Position numbers and translations under genes: made by a program
The notes under the pieces: generated by a model
Databases searched by the model: none
Seen by the model: the letters and a program-made list of their open reading frames with translations, nothing else
What the model was told of the DNA's origin: nothing
Shown here: positions 51,508-60,178 of the stretch, piece by piece
Position numbering within the stretch: the first letter of the stretch is position 1
How the letters are laid out: the number at the start of each line of letters is the position of its first letter
NCBI GenBank assembly: GCA_045119215.1
Contig: JBGVDD010000106.1
Span: forward strand, 1-64,000
Length of the DNA: 64,000 nt
Direction of reading: 5' to 3'
DNA from: RUG11237 sp045119215
Lineage (GTDB): Bacteria; Bacillota; Clostridia; Lachnospirales; Lachnospiraceae

Positions 51508-51540
51508 ACGTGCAACATTTTATAACAAATTGTTGCACGT
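51508..51540. repeat. Right recombination site (IR-R), also a hairpin terminator
   Basis: TGCAACATTTT and AAATTGTTGCA arms around ATAAC (51511-51537), the inverse of the left site with one mismatch. The outer ACG/CGT extends the stem, and TTTTC follows, so it can also end the recombinase transcript. Confidence 0.8.
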
Positions 51541-51644
51541 TTTCTTTTATCATACCCAAATCTATATTTTCAATACCCGTCCATAAAACATAAAAAAACC
51601 AGCTTGATTTTACTCAAACTGGTTTGGTTTTATACTATCAATTA

Positions 51645-52580
51645 TTACTCCTTTTGATGCCTTGCAATAACTTTTTCCACCTGTTCCAAAGGAATATCCA
51701 TAAATTCCGCAATAGCTTCCGGAGTTTTTCCTTTGTTATAGGCATTCATTATCATCTCTTCCCTTCCTTCTTCCCTTCCTTCTTCTCTTCCTTCTTCTCT
51801 TCCTTCTTCTCTCAGTTCTTCTGTTGCTCTACACATTCTCACCGCTGCCTCCTTCTTTCCCATTTCATAAATCTTTTCATCATTTACTACAATTCCAACT
51901 AATTGTGCTATCTTTCCAGAATATGTATTGAAAGAATCACTTTTTTCATACACTTCACGTAACATTTCTAGAAATTCTATCAGTTGCTTATTTTTAAAGT
52001 GATATCCTTCTTTTCCTTTTCTCATTTCAATCAGATTCATTTTATAATCCTGTATAAAAGGCCCAAAACTTATATCTTGTAAAAACATATCTTTTAAACA
52101 CATTGGTCCATCCCACTGATTCTCTCCATAGTACAGCACAATGGTGTAACATGGAATTATTTTTGTTCCTTTTGGAATCTTTGACAGGAATTCATCTGCT
52201 GTCCATCCATCATAATTCTTTGATTTCATTGCGATTCTTTTTAGCTGTTCCATATAGGTCACTGCATCATACAGCATAGTTCTTACAGGCATATTATAAT
52301 GAATTTTCTCCTGATTCTCAATGCCTAATATCACATATTCTTTTCCCGCAGCGGATTTTTTTATCACGTCCCGGTATTGACTCACACGCAATATCCTTTT
52401 CTTTTTTCCTTTATTTTTCTCCTCTAAGGATAACTCATACTCTGATGGCATGTCTGACAATTCTTCTGCTTTCACAACCTGTTCTCCCTGAAACAGGTAA
52501 CCATTAAATAAATCTGCAAAGTTTTCGTTATCCATAAAAAAATCTTTGATAGCATCATTTGCCCTTGGCATATTTCCCAT
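51645..52580 (-). CDS. Rpn family PD-(D/E)XK nuclease-like protein
   Basis: 311 residues from ATG 52580 (GAGGAG 9 nt upstream). The N-terminal part (DAIKDFFMDNENFADLFNGYLF) and the following region with YVILGIENQEKIHYNMPVRTMLYDA match the recombination-promoting nuclease/putative transposase group, where E-x-Q is part of the PD-(D/E)XK active site. The C-terminus carries four EEGR units, then a short helix with TPEAIAEFMDIPLEQVEKVI. Such genes are abundant and lineage-specific in gut Clostridia; function is not settled. The frame is intact. Confidence 0.85.
   Translation of the reverse strand: MGNMPRANDAIKDFFMDNENFADLFNGYLFQGEQVVKAEELSDMPSEYELSLEEKNKGKKKRILRVSQYRDVIKKSAAGKEYVILGIENQEKIHYNMPVRTMLYDAVTYMEQLKRIAMKSKNYDGWTADEFLSKIPKGTKIIPCYTIVLYYGENQWDGPMCLKDMFLQDISFGPFIQDYKMNLIEMRKGKEGYHFKNKQLIEFLEMLREVYEKSDSFNTYSGKIAQLVGIVVNDEKIYEMGKKEAAVRMCRATEELREEGREEGREEGREEGREEMIMNAYNKGKTPEAIAEFMDIPLEQVEKVIARHQKE
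51764..51812 (-). repeat. 12-bp coding repeat in the Rpn gene
   Basis: Four copies of a 12-bp unit (TTCTTCTCTTCC-like on the plus strand) encode EEGR. Slippage would change the number of units without breaking the frame. Confidence 0.85.
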
Positions 52581-52851
52581 ACACATTTTCTCCTCTTCAT
52601 TATTTATTTTACGCGTAATTTTGGCGAACGCCAGATGGATACTTAAGTATCCTTGACATATATTTGAAACCTGTGTGATTATCATAACACTTTAACTACC
52701 TATATTCAATTGTTTTGAAACAAATTTCTCATTTTCGTAAAATAAAACACCTGTATTTTTCTTTATAGTGGATTTTTCACAAAATTTTATATTGCAGTTC
52801 AAAGGTTTGCACAAAGAGCACAATAATTCCCTTTCCAATGTTTTCCCACAC
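52581..52851. other. AT-rich intergenic stretch
   Basis: Holds the upstream region of the Rpn gene. No gene, tRNA or clear hairpin was seen; a short plus-strand open frame here has no ribosome site. Confidence 0.5.
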
Positions 52852-52880
52852 GGAGCCATGATACCGGATTACCTGGCTCC
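52852..52880. repeat. CCGG-centred palindrome family 2, copy B
   Basis: GGAGCCA pairs with TGGCTCC; the inner part CCATGATACCGGATTACC matches the element at 45662-45694. Confidence 0.72.
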
Positions 52881-52892
52881 TACTGAAAAAAA

Positions 52893-52916
52893 TAGGCGGA
52901 GATTTCTCTCCGCCTA
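52893..52916 (-). terminator. Terminator after gltD
   Basis: TAGGCGGAGA pairs with TCTCCGCCTA, then TTTTTTT on the minus strand. Confidence 0.92.
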
Positions 52917-52918
52917 TC

Positions 52919-52947
52919 GATTCTGCGAACCCGGTCCCCGGGCACGC
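52919..52947. repeat. 27-bp dispersed palindrome, diverged copy C
   Basis: ATTCTGCGAACCCGG then TCCCCGGGCACGCC. The left half matches the family; the right half has changed but keeps pairing (CCCGG with CCGGG). It lies between gltD and its terminator. Confidence 0.65.
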
Positions 52948-52955
52948 CTACTATA

Positions 52956-54440
52956 TTAGATGTTTGTATATCCCATCAGACTTAAGTCCACTTCTCTTGC
53001 CACTTCCCTGCCTTCACGGATGGCCCATACAACCAAAGACTGTCCTCTGTGCATATCTCCTGCCACAAAGACATTGTTTACATCTGTACTGTATTTTCCA
53101 GGTTTGGTTGCAACATTGGTTCTTTCATTTAAGCTGACTCCAAAAGCGTCTGCCACGTATTTCTGAGCTCCTAAGAATCCGGCTGCAATTAACACCAGAT
53201 CCGCATCCATAGTTGCTTCGCTTCCCGCAACTTCGCTCATCATCATTCTACCTGTCTTTTCATCCTTCTTTGGCTCAAGCTTTACGGTAACTACCTTGCA
53301 CACATTACCATTTTTGTCCTTGATAAATTCCTTTACCGTGGTCTGATACACTCTTGGGTCATGTCCGAACACTGCAATAGCTTCTTCCTGACCGTAGTCT
53401 GTCTTGCAGACTCTTGGCCATACCGGCCAGGGATTATCTTCTGTACGGCTATCCGGCAGCTTTGGCATCATTTCAATCTGAGTAACCGATGCTGCCCCGT
53501 GACGTATAGAGGTTCCCACACAGTCATTTCCTGTATCACCACCACCGATAATCACTACCTTCTTGCCCTTGGCAGAAATGTATTTTCCATCCTTTAAATT
53601 AGAATCTAACAGACTCTTAGTGGTTGCTGTAAGGAAATCCACTGCAAAGTATATTCCCTTGGCATCTCTTCCCGGCACATTGATATCTCTTGGATTAGAA
53701 GAACCGCAGGCAAGAATTACCTTATCGTATTCTTTCAAAAGCTTTGCAGCCTTTACATCCTTACCTACATTGGCGTTTACAACAAACTCAACGCCTTCTT
53801 CTTTCATCACTTCCACTTTTCTGTCAATAAACTGCTTTTCTAATTTCATATTTGGAATTCCATACATTAACAGTCCACCTACACGGTCAGATCTTTCAAA
53901 TACCGTCACGGAATGTCCACGTTTGTTTAACTGGTCTGCTGCCGCAAGTCCTGATGGACCGGAACCTACCACTGCAATACGCTTTCCGGTGCGTACTTTC
54001 GGTGGGTTAGCAGCCGCATATCCTTTCTCATAAGCATTTTCGATAATGGCATTTTCATTTTCTTTTACAGAAACCGGATCTCCGTTAAGCCCGCAGGTAC
54101 AAGCTGCCTCACAAAGTGCCGGGCAGACACGGGAAGTAAATTCCGGAAAATTGTTTGTTTTCTTCAATCTTCTGTATGCTTCCTCATAGTTACCTGCATA
54201 TACCAAATCGTTCCACTCCGGTACTAAGTTGTTCAGGGGACAACCGGAGGTCATCCCGCCAACTTCCATTCCAGCCTGACAGAACGGAACTCCACAAGCC
54301 ATACAACGTGCGCCCTGCTTTTGCTGCTGTTCCTTTGACAGAGGGGTATGGAACTCATTAAAATTTTTGATTCGCTCTTTTGGTTCTACTGCTTCGCTGG
54401 TCATTCTCTCATATTCCAAAAATCCTGTTGGTTTTCCCAT
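52956..54440 (-). CDS. gltD: Glutamate synthase small subunit
   Basis: NADPH-oxidising subunit of glutamate synthase, 494 residues. The N-terminal iron-sulfur domain has CMACGVPFCQAG and CPLNN, the second set CPALCEAACTCG. FAD site: VVGSGPSGLAAADQL; NADPH site: VVIIGGGDTGNDCVGT; C-terminal FAD contact VFVAGDMHRGQSLVVWA. It passes electrons to GltB. GGAGGG precedes ATG 54440, 12 nt after gltB, so both are made from one messenger. Confidence 0.97.
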   Translation of the reverse strand: MGKPTGFLEYERMTSEAVEPKERIKNFNEFHTPLSKEQQQKQGARCMACGVPFCQAGMEVGGMTSGCPLNNLVPEWNDLVYAGNYEEAYRRLKKTNNFPEFTSRVCPALCEAACTCGLNGDPVSVKENENAIIENAYEKGYAAANPPKVRTGKRIAVVGSGPSGLAAADQLNKRGHSVTVFERSDRVGGLLMYGIPNMKLEKQFIDRKVEVMKEEGVEFVVNANVGKDVKAAKLLKEYDKVILACGSSNPRDINVPGRDAKGIYFAVDFLTATTKSLLDSNLKDGKYISAKGKKVVIIGGGDTGNDCVGTSIRHGAASVTQIEMMPKLPDSRTEDNPWPVWPRVCKTDYGQEEAIAVFGHDPRVYQTTVKEFIKDKNGNVCKVVTVKLEPKKDEKTGRMMMSEVAGSEATMDADLVLIAAGFLGAQKYVADAFGVSLNERTNVATKPGKYSTDVNNVFVAGDMHRGQSLVVWAIREGREVAREVDLSLMGYTNI

Positions 54441-54452
54441 TTCTAGTCCCTC

Positions 54453-57400
54453 CTATCCTCTCACTGCGTAGAATGCTTCAATCTGTGCCTGTTCACTGCT
54501 CAATCCTTTTTCTTCCATCTGTACAATAGTATTTAACATACGCTTGTAGTCATGTGGAATAATCTTCTTGAATTTTGGCAAGTATTCTTTAAAGTTATCA
54601 AGAATTAATTTACCTTTTTCCGAATTTGTATAGGCAACATGATCCTGAATCATCTGTTTTAATTCAACTACATCATATTTATTGGTAATTTCTTCAATAG
54701 AAACCATCTCTTTATTCAACTTTAAGTATAAGTCGCTGTCTTCATCTAACACATAGGCAATACCACCGCTCATACCTGCTGCAAAGTTCTTTCCGGTCTT
54801 ACCAAGAATGGCAACACGACCACCGGTCATGTACTCACATCCGTGTTCTCCTACACCTTCCACTACTGCAATGGCGCCTGAGTTACGAACACAGAAACGT
54901 TCTCCTGCCACACCGTTAATATAAGCTTTACCACTGGTTGCACCGTATAAAGCAACGTTACCAATGATAATATTTTCATCTTCCTTGTACTTAATTCCTG
55001 CTGGTGGATATACCACAAGCTTACCACCGGATAAGCCCTTTCCAAAGTAATCGTTGCTGTCTCCCACAAGCTCTAAAGTAAGTCCCTTTGGAATAAAGGC
55101 ACCAAAGCTTTGTCCACCGGCACCGGTACATTTTACGGTAAAGGTGTCTTCTTCTAAGGTATCATCGTATCTCTTGGTAATTTCTGAGCCAAAAATTGTA
55201 CCAAAAGAACGGTCTGTATTGGTGACTTCCACTTCAATACTTCTCTTTGTCTTGGTGTCAAGGGCAGACTTGAACTGCTTTAACAGTACCTTTTCATCTG
55301 CGGTTTCATTTAACTTAAAGTCGTATACCTGCTTTGGATCAAAGGTAACTTTCTTTTCCTTATTATATGGGTTATTTAAGATTCCGGATAAATCAATCTT
55401 GGCAGCTTTTTCATTTAAGCCGTCTTTTACCTTCAGTAAATCGGTTCTACCTACCAATTCATCCACAGTTCTCACACCAAGTTTTGCCATGTACTCACGA
55501 AGCTCTTCTGCCACAAACTTCATAAAGTTTACAACATACTCCGGCTTACCCTTAAATCTCTTGCGAAGCTCAGGATTCTGTGTAGCGATACCAACCGGAC
55601 AGGTATCCAGATTACATACTCTCATCATCACACAACCCATGGTTACCAATGGAGCTGTGGCGAATCCGAATTCTTCTGCACCTAAAAGTGCTGCAATAGC
55701 CACATCACGGCCTGTCATCAGTTTTCCGTCTGTCTCCACACGTACTTTATTACGAAGACCGTTCATAATCAATGTCTGGTGTGTCTCTGCCAGACCTAAT
55801 TCCCAAGGAAGTCCTGCATTGTGAATAGAACTTCTTGGAGCCGCACCAGTTCCACCGTCATAACCTGAAATAAGAATTACCTGTGCACCTGCCTTGGCAA
55901 CACCTGCTGCTACGGTACCCACACCTGCTTCTGATACCAGCTTTACGGAAATACGCGCATCCTTATTTGCATTCTTACAATCGTAAATCAACTGAGCCAA
56001 ATCTTCGATAGAGTAAATATCGTGATGTGGTGGTGGTGAAATCAAGCCTACACCTGGGGTTGAATGTCTGGTCTTTGCCACCCATGGGTAAACCTTTCCA
56101 CCTGGCAAGTGTCCACCTTCTCCTGGCTTAGCTCCCTGAGCCATCTTAATCTGAATTTCCTCTGCACTGACTAAGTATCTTGAGGTAACACCGAAACGTC
56201 CGGATGCCACCTGCTTGATTGCAGAACATTTATTTAATCCGTCACGACCTACTGTCAAACGTTCTAAGCTTTCTCCACCTTCTCCTGAATTTGACTTACC
56301 ATGAATGGAGTTCATGGCAATTGCCATAGTCTCATGAGCTTCCTGGGAAATAGAACCATAGGACATAGCTCCTGTCTTAAATCTCTTTACAATAGAGTCT
56401 ACACTTTCTACCTCTTCGATTGGAATGCCCTTCTTTGGATAGTTAAAGTCCATAAGGCTACGGAGTGTTCCAGCCCCTTCTTCCTTGTCTAAACAGCTTG
56501 TGTATTCCTTGAACATATTGTAATCCCCAAGCTTGGTAGACTGCTGTAAAAGATGAATGGTCTTTGGATTATACATATGTTCCTCTCCACCGCTTCTCAT
56601 CTTATGCTTTCCTACACTGTCTAAGGTTAAGTCATTCTCTAATCCTAATGGGTCAAAGGCGGTAGAATGCTGTGCTTCTACATCTGCTTCAATGTCCTTT
56701 AAAGTAATTCCACCGATACGGCTTACGGTGTTGGTAAAGTATTTGTCAATCACATCCTTGTCGATACCCACAGCCTCGAAAATCTGAGAGCCCTGGTATG
56801 ACTGGATGGTAGAAATACCCATCTTGGATGCAATCTTTACAATTCCATGTTCCACCGCACTATTGTAATCTTCCACTGCTGCGTAGTAATCTTTCTTTAA
56901 GAGACCATCTTCGATTAACTCATGGATGGTTTCCAAGGCAAGGTATGGGTTTACTGCACAGGCACCATATCCAAGTAAGGTTGCAAAATGATGTACTTCT
57001 CTAGGCTCACCACTTTCCAGAATCATAGCCACACTGGTTCTTTTTTTGGTGCGGACTAGGTGCTGGTGTACTGCGGACACTGCAAGGAGTGATGGAATTG
57101 GCACATGGTTTTCTTCCACATCTCTGTCAGAAAGAATCAAGATGTTTGCACCCTCTCTGTGTGCTCTGTCCACTTCCACATACAAATGGTCAATAGCCTT
57201 TTCTAAGCTTGTGCTTTTGTAATATGTGATTGGAATCACCTGAACCTTTAATCCAGGTACCTTCATATTTTTAATCTTCAAGATATCTGTGTTGGTAAGG
57301 ATTGGATTCCTTACCTTTAACACATGACAGTTTTCTGCACTGTCCTGCAACAGATTTCCATCTGCACCTACGTAGATGCTGGTGGAGGTAACTACCTCCT

Positions 57401-59030
57401 CACGGATGGCATCGATAGGCGGGTTGGTCACCTGGGCAAACAATTGTCTAAAGTAGTTAAACAATGGCTGATGATTCTTTGACAATGCAGGAAGTGCTGT
57501 GTCCACACCCATGGCTCCGATAGACTCTGCTCCATTTAATGCCATTGGCAAAATAGAACTCTTAAACTCTTCATAGGTGTATCCAAAGGTTTTCTGTAAC
57601 TGGGCACGTTCCTTCTTGCTAAGCTGTGGAACTTCTTCATTTGGAATCTTTAAATCCTTTAATAATACCAGGTTTCTGTCTAACCACTCACCGTATGGAT
57701 GTCTGTTGGCATATCTTGCCTTGATGGTTTCATCATCCACAACTTCTCCCTTAACAGTGTCAACCAAAAGCATTTTTCCAGGACGAAGTCTTTCCTTTAC
57801 CACTACCTTGGTCTGGTCCACATCCATAACACCAACTTCCGATGAAAGAATTAAGTAATCATCATCTGTGATGTAGTAACGGGATGGACGAAGACCGTTT
57901 CTGTCAAGAACAGCTCCCATCACATCACCATCACTAAAGAGGATAGATGCCGGTCCATCCCATGGCTCCATCATAGTTGCATAGTACTGATAAAAGTCAC
58001 GCTTTTTCTGGTCCATTTCCTTATTGTTTTCCCATGGTTCCGGGATGGTAATCATAACTGCAAGTGGTAAATCCATACCTGACATTACAAGAAATTCCAA
58101 GGTATTGTCCAACATAGCAGAGTCAGAGCCCGCGGTATTTACTACCGGCAATACCTTATGCATCTGTCCCTTTAATTTGCTGGTCTCCATGGTCTCTTCT
58201 CTGGCGAGCATCTTGTTGGCATTGCCACGAATGGTATTAATCTCACCATTGTGTACAATAAAGCGGTTTGGATGTGCTCTCTCCCAGCTTGGATTTGTGT
58301 TGGTAGAGAAACGGGAATGTACTGTTGCAATGGCAGATTCATAATCTTTATCCTGCAAGTCCTTAAAGAATAATCTTAACTGGTCTACTAAGAACATACC
58401 CTTGTATACAATAGTTCTGCTTGACAGGGATGGTACATAAGTATTGTCCACACTCTGTTCAAATACTCGTCTTACAATATATAATTTACGATCAAAATCG
58501 ATTCCTTTTTCTACATCTTTTGGACGTTTCACAAAGCCATGCATGATATTTGGCATACAGTCAATGGCTTTTTGTCCTAAGGCAGATGGCTCTGTTGGAA
58601 CACTTCTCCAACCCAAAAATTCCATGCCTTCCTTTTCGACAATGATTTCAAACATCTTCATTGCCTGTTTCCGTTTTAATTCATCTTGTGGAAAGAAGAA
58701 AACACCTACACCATAATCTCTCTCTTCCCCTAAGTCAATTTTTAATTCCTTAGCTACTTTTGAAAAGAACTTGTGAGAAATCTGTAACAGAATACCTACA
58801 CCATCACCAGTTTTTCCTTCTGCATCTTTACCTGCTCTATGTTCTAGGCATTCTACAATTTTTAATGCATTTTCCACTGTCTGGTGTGTCTTGATACCCT
58901 TGATATTGACTACTGCACCGATACCACAGTTGTCATGTTCAAAGCTTGCATCATATAATGCTGGAGTTTCTGATAAGACTTTGCTGGAAAAACGATTTCC
59001 TGTCACGTCTTTTGTCATGTCTTTATTCAC
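54453..59030 (-). CDS. gltB: Glutamate synthase large subunit
   Basis: Makes two glutamates from glutamine and 2-oxoglutarate. 1525 residues from GTG 59030, chosen because GGAAGG lies 8 nt upstream; a TTG further up would overlap that site. A propeptide of about 35 residues ends at the catalytic Cys of HDNCGIGAV. Then the amidotransferase domain (to about 430), central domain, FMN/synthase domain with GEGGHLPGGKVYPWVAKTR, the 3Fe-4S cysteines CVMMRVCNLDTC, and the C-terminal beta-helix with GGxxGxG repeats. With the Amt-PII fusion it forms the window's nitrogen-assimilation set. Confidence 0.97.
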   Translation of the reverse strand: MNKDMTKDVTGNRFSSKVLSETPALYDASFEHDNCGIGAVVNIKGIKTHQTVENALKIVECLEHRAGKDAEGKTGDGVGILLQISHKFFSKVAKELKIDLGEERDYGVGVFFFPQDELKRKQAMKMFEIIVEKEGMEFLGWRSVPTEPSALGQKAIDCMPNIMHGFVKRPKDVEKGIDFDRKLYIVRRVFEQSVDNTYVPSLSSRTIVYKGMFLVDQLRLFFKDLQDKDYESAIATVHSRFSTNTNPSWERAHPNRFIVHNGEINTIRGNANKMLAREETMETSKLKGQMHKVLPVVNTAGSDSAMLDNTLEFLVMSGMDLPLAVMITIPEPWENNKEMDQKKRDFYQYYATMMEPWDGPASILFSDGDVMGAVLDRNGLRPSRYYITDDDYLILSSEVGVMDVDQTKVVVKERLRPGKMLLVDTVKGEVVDDETIKARYANRHPYGEWLDRNLVLLKDLKIPNEEVPQLSKKERAQLQKTFGYTYEEFKSSILPMALNGAESIGAMGVDTALPALSKNHQPLFNYFRQLFAQVTNPPIDAIREEVVTSTSIYVGADGNLLQDSAENCHVLKVRNPILTNTDILKIKNMKVPGLKVQVIPITYYKSTSLEKAIDHLYVEVDRAHREGANILILSDRDVEENHVPIPSLLAVSAVHQHLVRTKKRTSVAMILESGEPREVHHFATLLGYGACAVNPYLALETIHELIEDGLLKKDYYAAVEDYNSAVEHGIVKIASKMGISTIQSYQGSQIFEAVGIDKDVIDKYFTNTVSRIGGITLKDIEADVEAQHSTAFDPLGLENDLTLDSVGKHKMRSGGEEHMYNPKTIHLLQQSTKLGDYNMFKEYTSCLDKEEGAGTLRSLMDFNYPKKGIPIEEVESVDSIVKRFKTGAMSYGSISQEAHETMAIAMNSIHGKSNSGEGGESLERLTVGRDGLNKCSAIKQVASGRFGVTSRYLVSAEEIQIKMAQGAKPGEGGHLPGGKVYPWVAKTRHSTPGVGLISPPPHHDIYSIEDLAQLIYDCKNANKDARISVKLVSEAGVGTVAAGVAKAGAQVILISGYDGGTGAAPRSSIHNAGLPWELGLAETHQTLIMNGLRNKVRVETDGKLMTGRDVAIAALLGAEEFGFATAPLVTMGCVMMRVCNLDTCPVGIATQNPELRKRFKGKPEYVVNFMKFVAEELREYMAKLGVRTVDELVGRTDLLKVKDGLNEKAAKIDLSGILNNPYNKEKKVTFDPKQVYDFKLNETADEKVLLKQFKSALDTKTKRSIEVEVTNTDRSFGTIFGSEITKRYDDTLEEDTFTVKCTGAGGQSFGAFIPKGLTLELVGDSNDYFGKGLSGGKLVVYPPAGIKYKEDENIIIGNVALYGATSGKAYINGVAGERFCVRNSGAIAVVEGVGEHGCEYMTGGRVAILGKTGKNFAAGMSGGIAYVLDEDSDLYLKLNKEMVSIEEITNKYDVVELKQMIQDHVAYTNSEKGKLILDNFKEYLPKFKKIIPHDYKRMLNTIVQMEEKGLSSEQAQIEAFYAVRG

Positions 59031-59099
59031 TCTTTTGTCCTTCCTTTCCTGATTTTGTGTCTCATTGCCTTGTGTCAAGTTTACGTCTGTACAACAATT

Positions 59100-59128
59100 A
59101 TAATACTACCATTTCCCCTCTCTGTAAA
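59100..59128 (-). promoter_or_regulatory. Promoter of gltBD
   Basis: Minus-strand TTTACA, 17 bp, TATTAT, giving a leader of about 65 nt. Confidence 0.6.
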
Positions 59129-59142
59129 CATCAAATTTTTTA

Positions 59143-59235
59143 GAATTGTCTGATAGTTTGATAATTCATAATTTAATTATATATTTTCTGACAATTCAAG
59201 GTATTTTTTAAGGAGACTACAGAAATAGTCTCCTT
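59143..59235. other. Inverted repeats and hairpin upstream of gltBD
   Basis: GAATTGTC (59143-59150) and GACAATTC (59190-59197) are perfect inverted repeats 39 bp apart, a possible regulator site. Further right AAGGAGACTA pairs with TAGTCTCCTT (59210-59235). Its T-run is on the plus strand only, although the gene it follows (CPBP protease) is on the minus strand. Confidence 0.45.
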
Positions 59236-59254
59236 TTTTCCTTTTTTTACCCAT

Positions 59255-60118
59255 TTATTTTCGAAAATTTTTTTTCAATAAAATCCAGGAAATCCCCGTC
59301 CACGCCAAAGTTGTCAGAATTATCAAAACAATTCGAATAATTGCAGTATTTAATACATTTGACAACAATTCTGTCTCTGTAACCACCACAGAAGTCACAT
59401 TTGCACCGATATGAAGGATAACTGGTGCAAGTAAGCTTTCATACTTCCTGCAAAATAAAGCCATGATACTTCCTAAAATTGTGGCATACACAAACTGTAC
59501 TAAATTGCCATGATACAGTCCAAATCCCACTGCTGAAATTGCCACTGCCAAAGGTAAGGATACCCGGTAATTTAAGTGTTCAAAGATGAGTCCTCGAAAC
59601 ATAAGCTCCTCACATATAGGCACTACCACACCTACTGCAATCAATTCAATTATAATTCCACCAGAATAAATGGTGTCTGCCACATCCTGATACCCTGGAG
59701 ATAACTTATCCAGTCCGGTGACACTGATGATCATATTTAACGAAATACACATGCACACAGCTACTACCCCAAGAACAGCATAGTCCTTTGCCTGTAATTT
59801 TTTCCGTCCAAATGGATTTGCCTCTTTCTTTCTACGTCCCTTAATCAAAAACCAAAACAAAGGAATACAAATCAAAGATTGAAGCAATATAACATAACAA
59901 CCATTTGCCAAATAGGAATCTGTAACCTTTTTTACAATTTCCTGTACCACTAGGGCACTGGTTGTGCCCCCTTTCATTCCCTCCTGAAAGCACAACACAA
60001 AAACTCCAACAAAGATATACGCAAAGCCAAGCATCATACTTAGCAGAAAATGTATCCCCACCGGATAAATACACTGCCATGCTGTAAAAAATATATTCTT
60101 ATTTTGTTTTTCTTCCAT
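59255..60118 (-). CDS. CPBP family intramembrane metalloprotease
   Basis: 287 residues from ATG 60118; an upstream ATG at 60139 has no ribosome site, while the chosen one has AAGGA about 11 nt before, so the start is a little uncertain. Eight predicted helices. The CPBP/CAAX-protease motifs are intact: EELMFRGLIFEHL (EExxxR), then GLYHGNLVQFVYA with the His, then PVILHIGANV with the second His. Family members cleave membrane proteins or confer bacteriocin immunity; role here unknown. Confidence 0.88.
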   Translation of the reverse strand: MEEKQNKNIFFTAWQCIYPVGIHFLLSMMLGFAYIFVGVFVLCFQEGMKGGTTSALVVQEIVKKVTDSYLANGCYVILLQSLICIPLFWFLIKGRRKKEANPFGRKKLQAKDYAVLGVVAVCMCISLNMIISVTGLDKLSPGYQDVADTIYSGGIIIELIAVGVVVPICEELMFRGLIFEHLNYRVSLPLAVAISAVGFGLYHGNLVQFVYATILGSIMALFCRKYESLLAPVILHIGANVTSVVVTETELLSNVLNTAIIRIVLIILTTLAWTGISWILLKKNFRK

Positions 60119-60148
60119 ATTTTTTCTTTTCCTTCCCATTTTATTTCT

Positions 60149-60175
60149 GGTTCTGCGAACCCGGTTCGCAGAACC
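60149..60175. repeat. 27-bp dispersed palindrome, perfect copy D
   Basis: GGTTCTGCGAACC and GGTTCGCAGAACC separated by one C: a perfect 13-bp inverted repeat, the best-preserved member of the family. It lies between the thiN stop and the CPBP protease gene. Confidence 0.95.
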
Positions 60176-60178
60176 ACG

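Larger units (their letters stand above)
50774..51537. mobile_element. Predicted invertible cassette carrying its own tyrosine recombinase
   Basis: About 764 bp bounded by inverted 27-bp sites with opposite core orientation (GTTAT on the left, ATAAC on the right). It contains one gene, the recombinase, and an outward-facing sigma-28-like promoter at the right end. Recombination between the sites would flip the whole segment. Inference from sequence; the flipped form has not been seen. Confidence 0.65.

Noticed and set aside
50774..51537. Excisable integrative element with attL/attR
   Set aside because: The sites are in inverted orientation and no cargo gene besides the recombinase exists, so inversion fits better than excision.
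54453..59078. TTG start of gltB at 59078
   Set aside because: The GGAAGG ribosome site lies downstream of it and points to GTG 59030.
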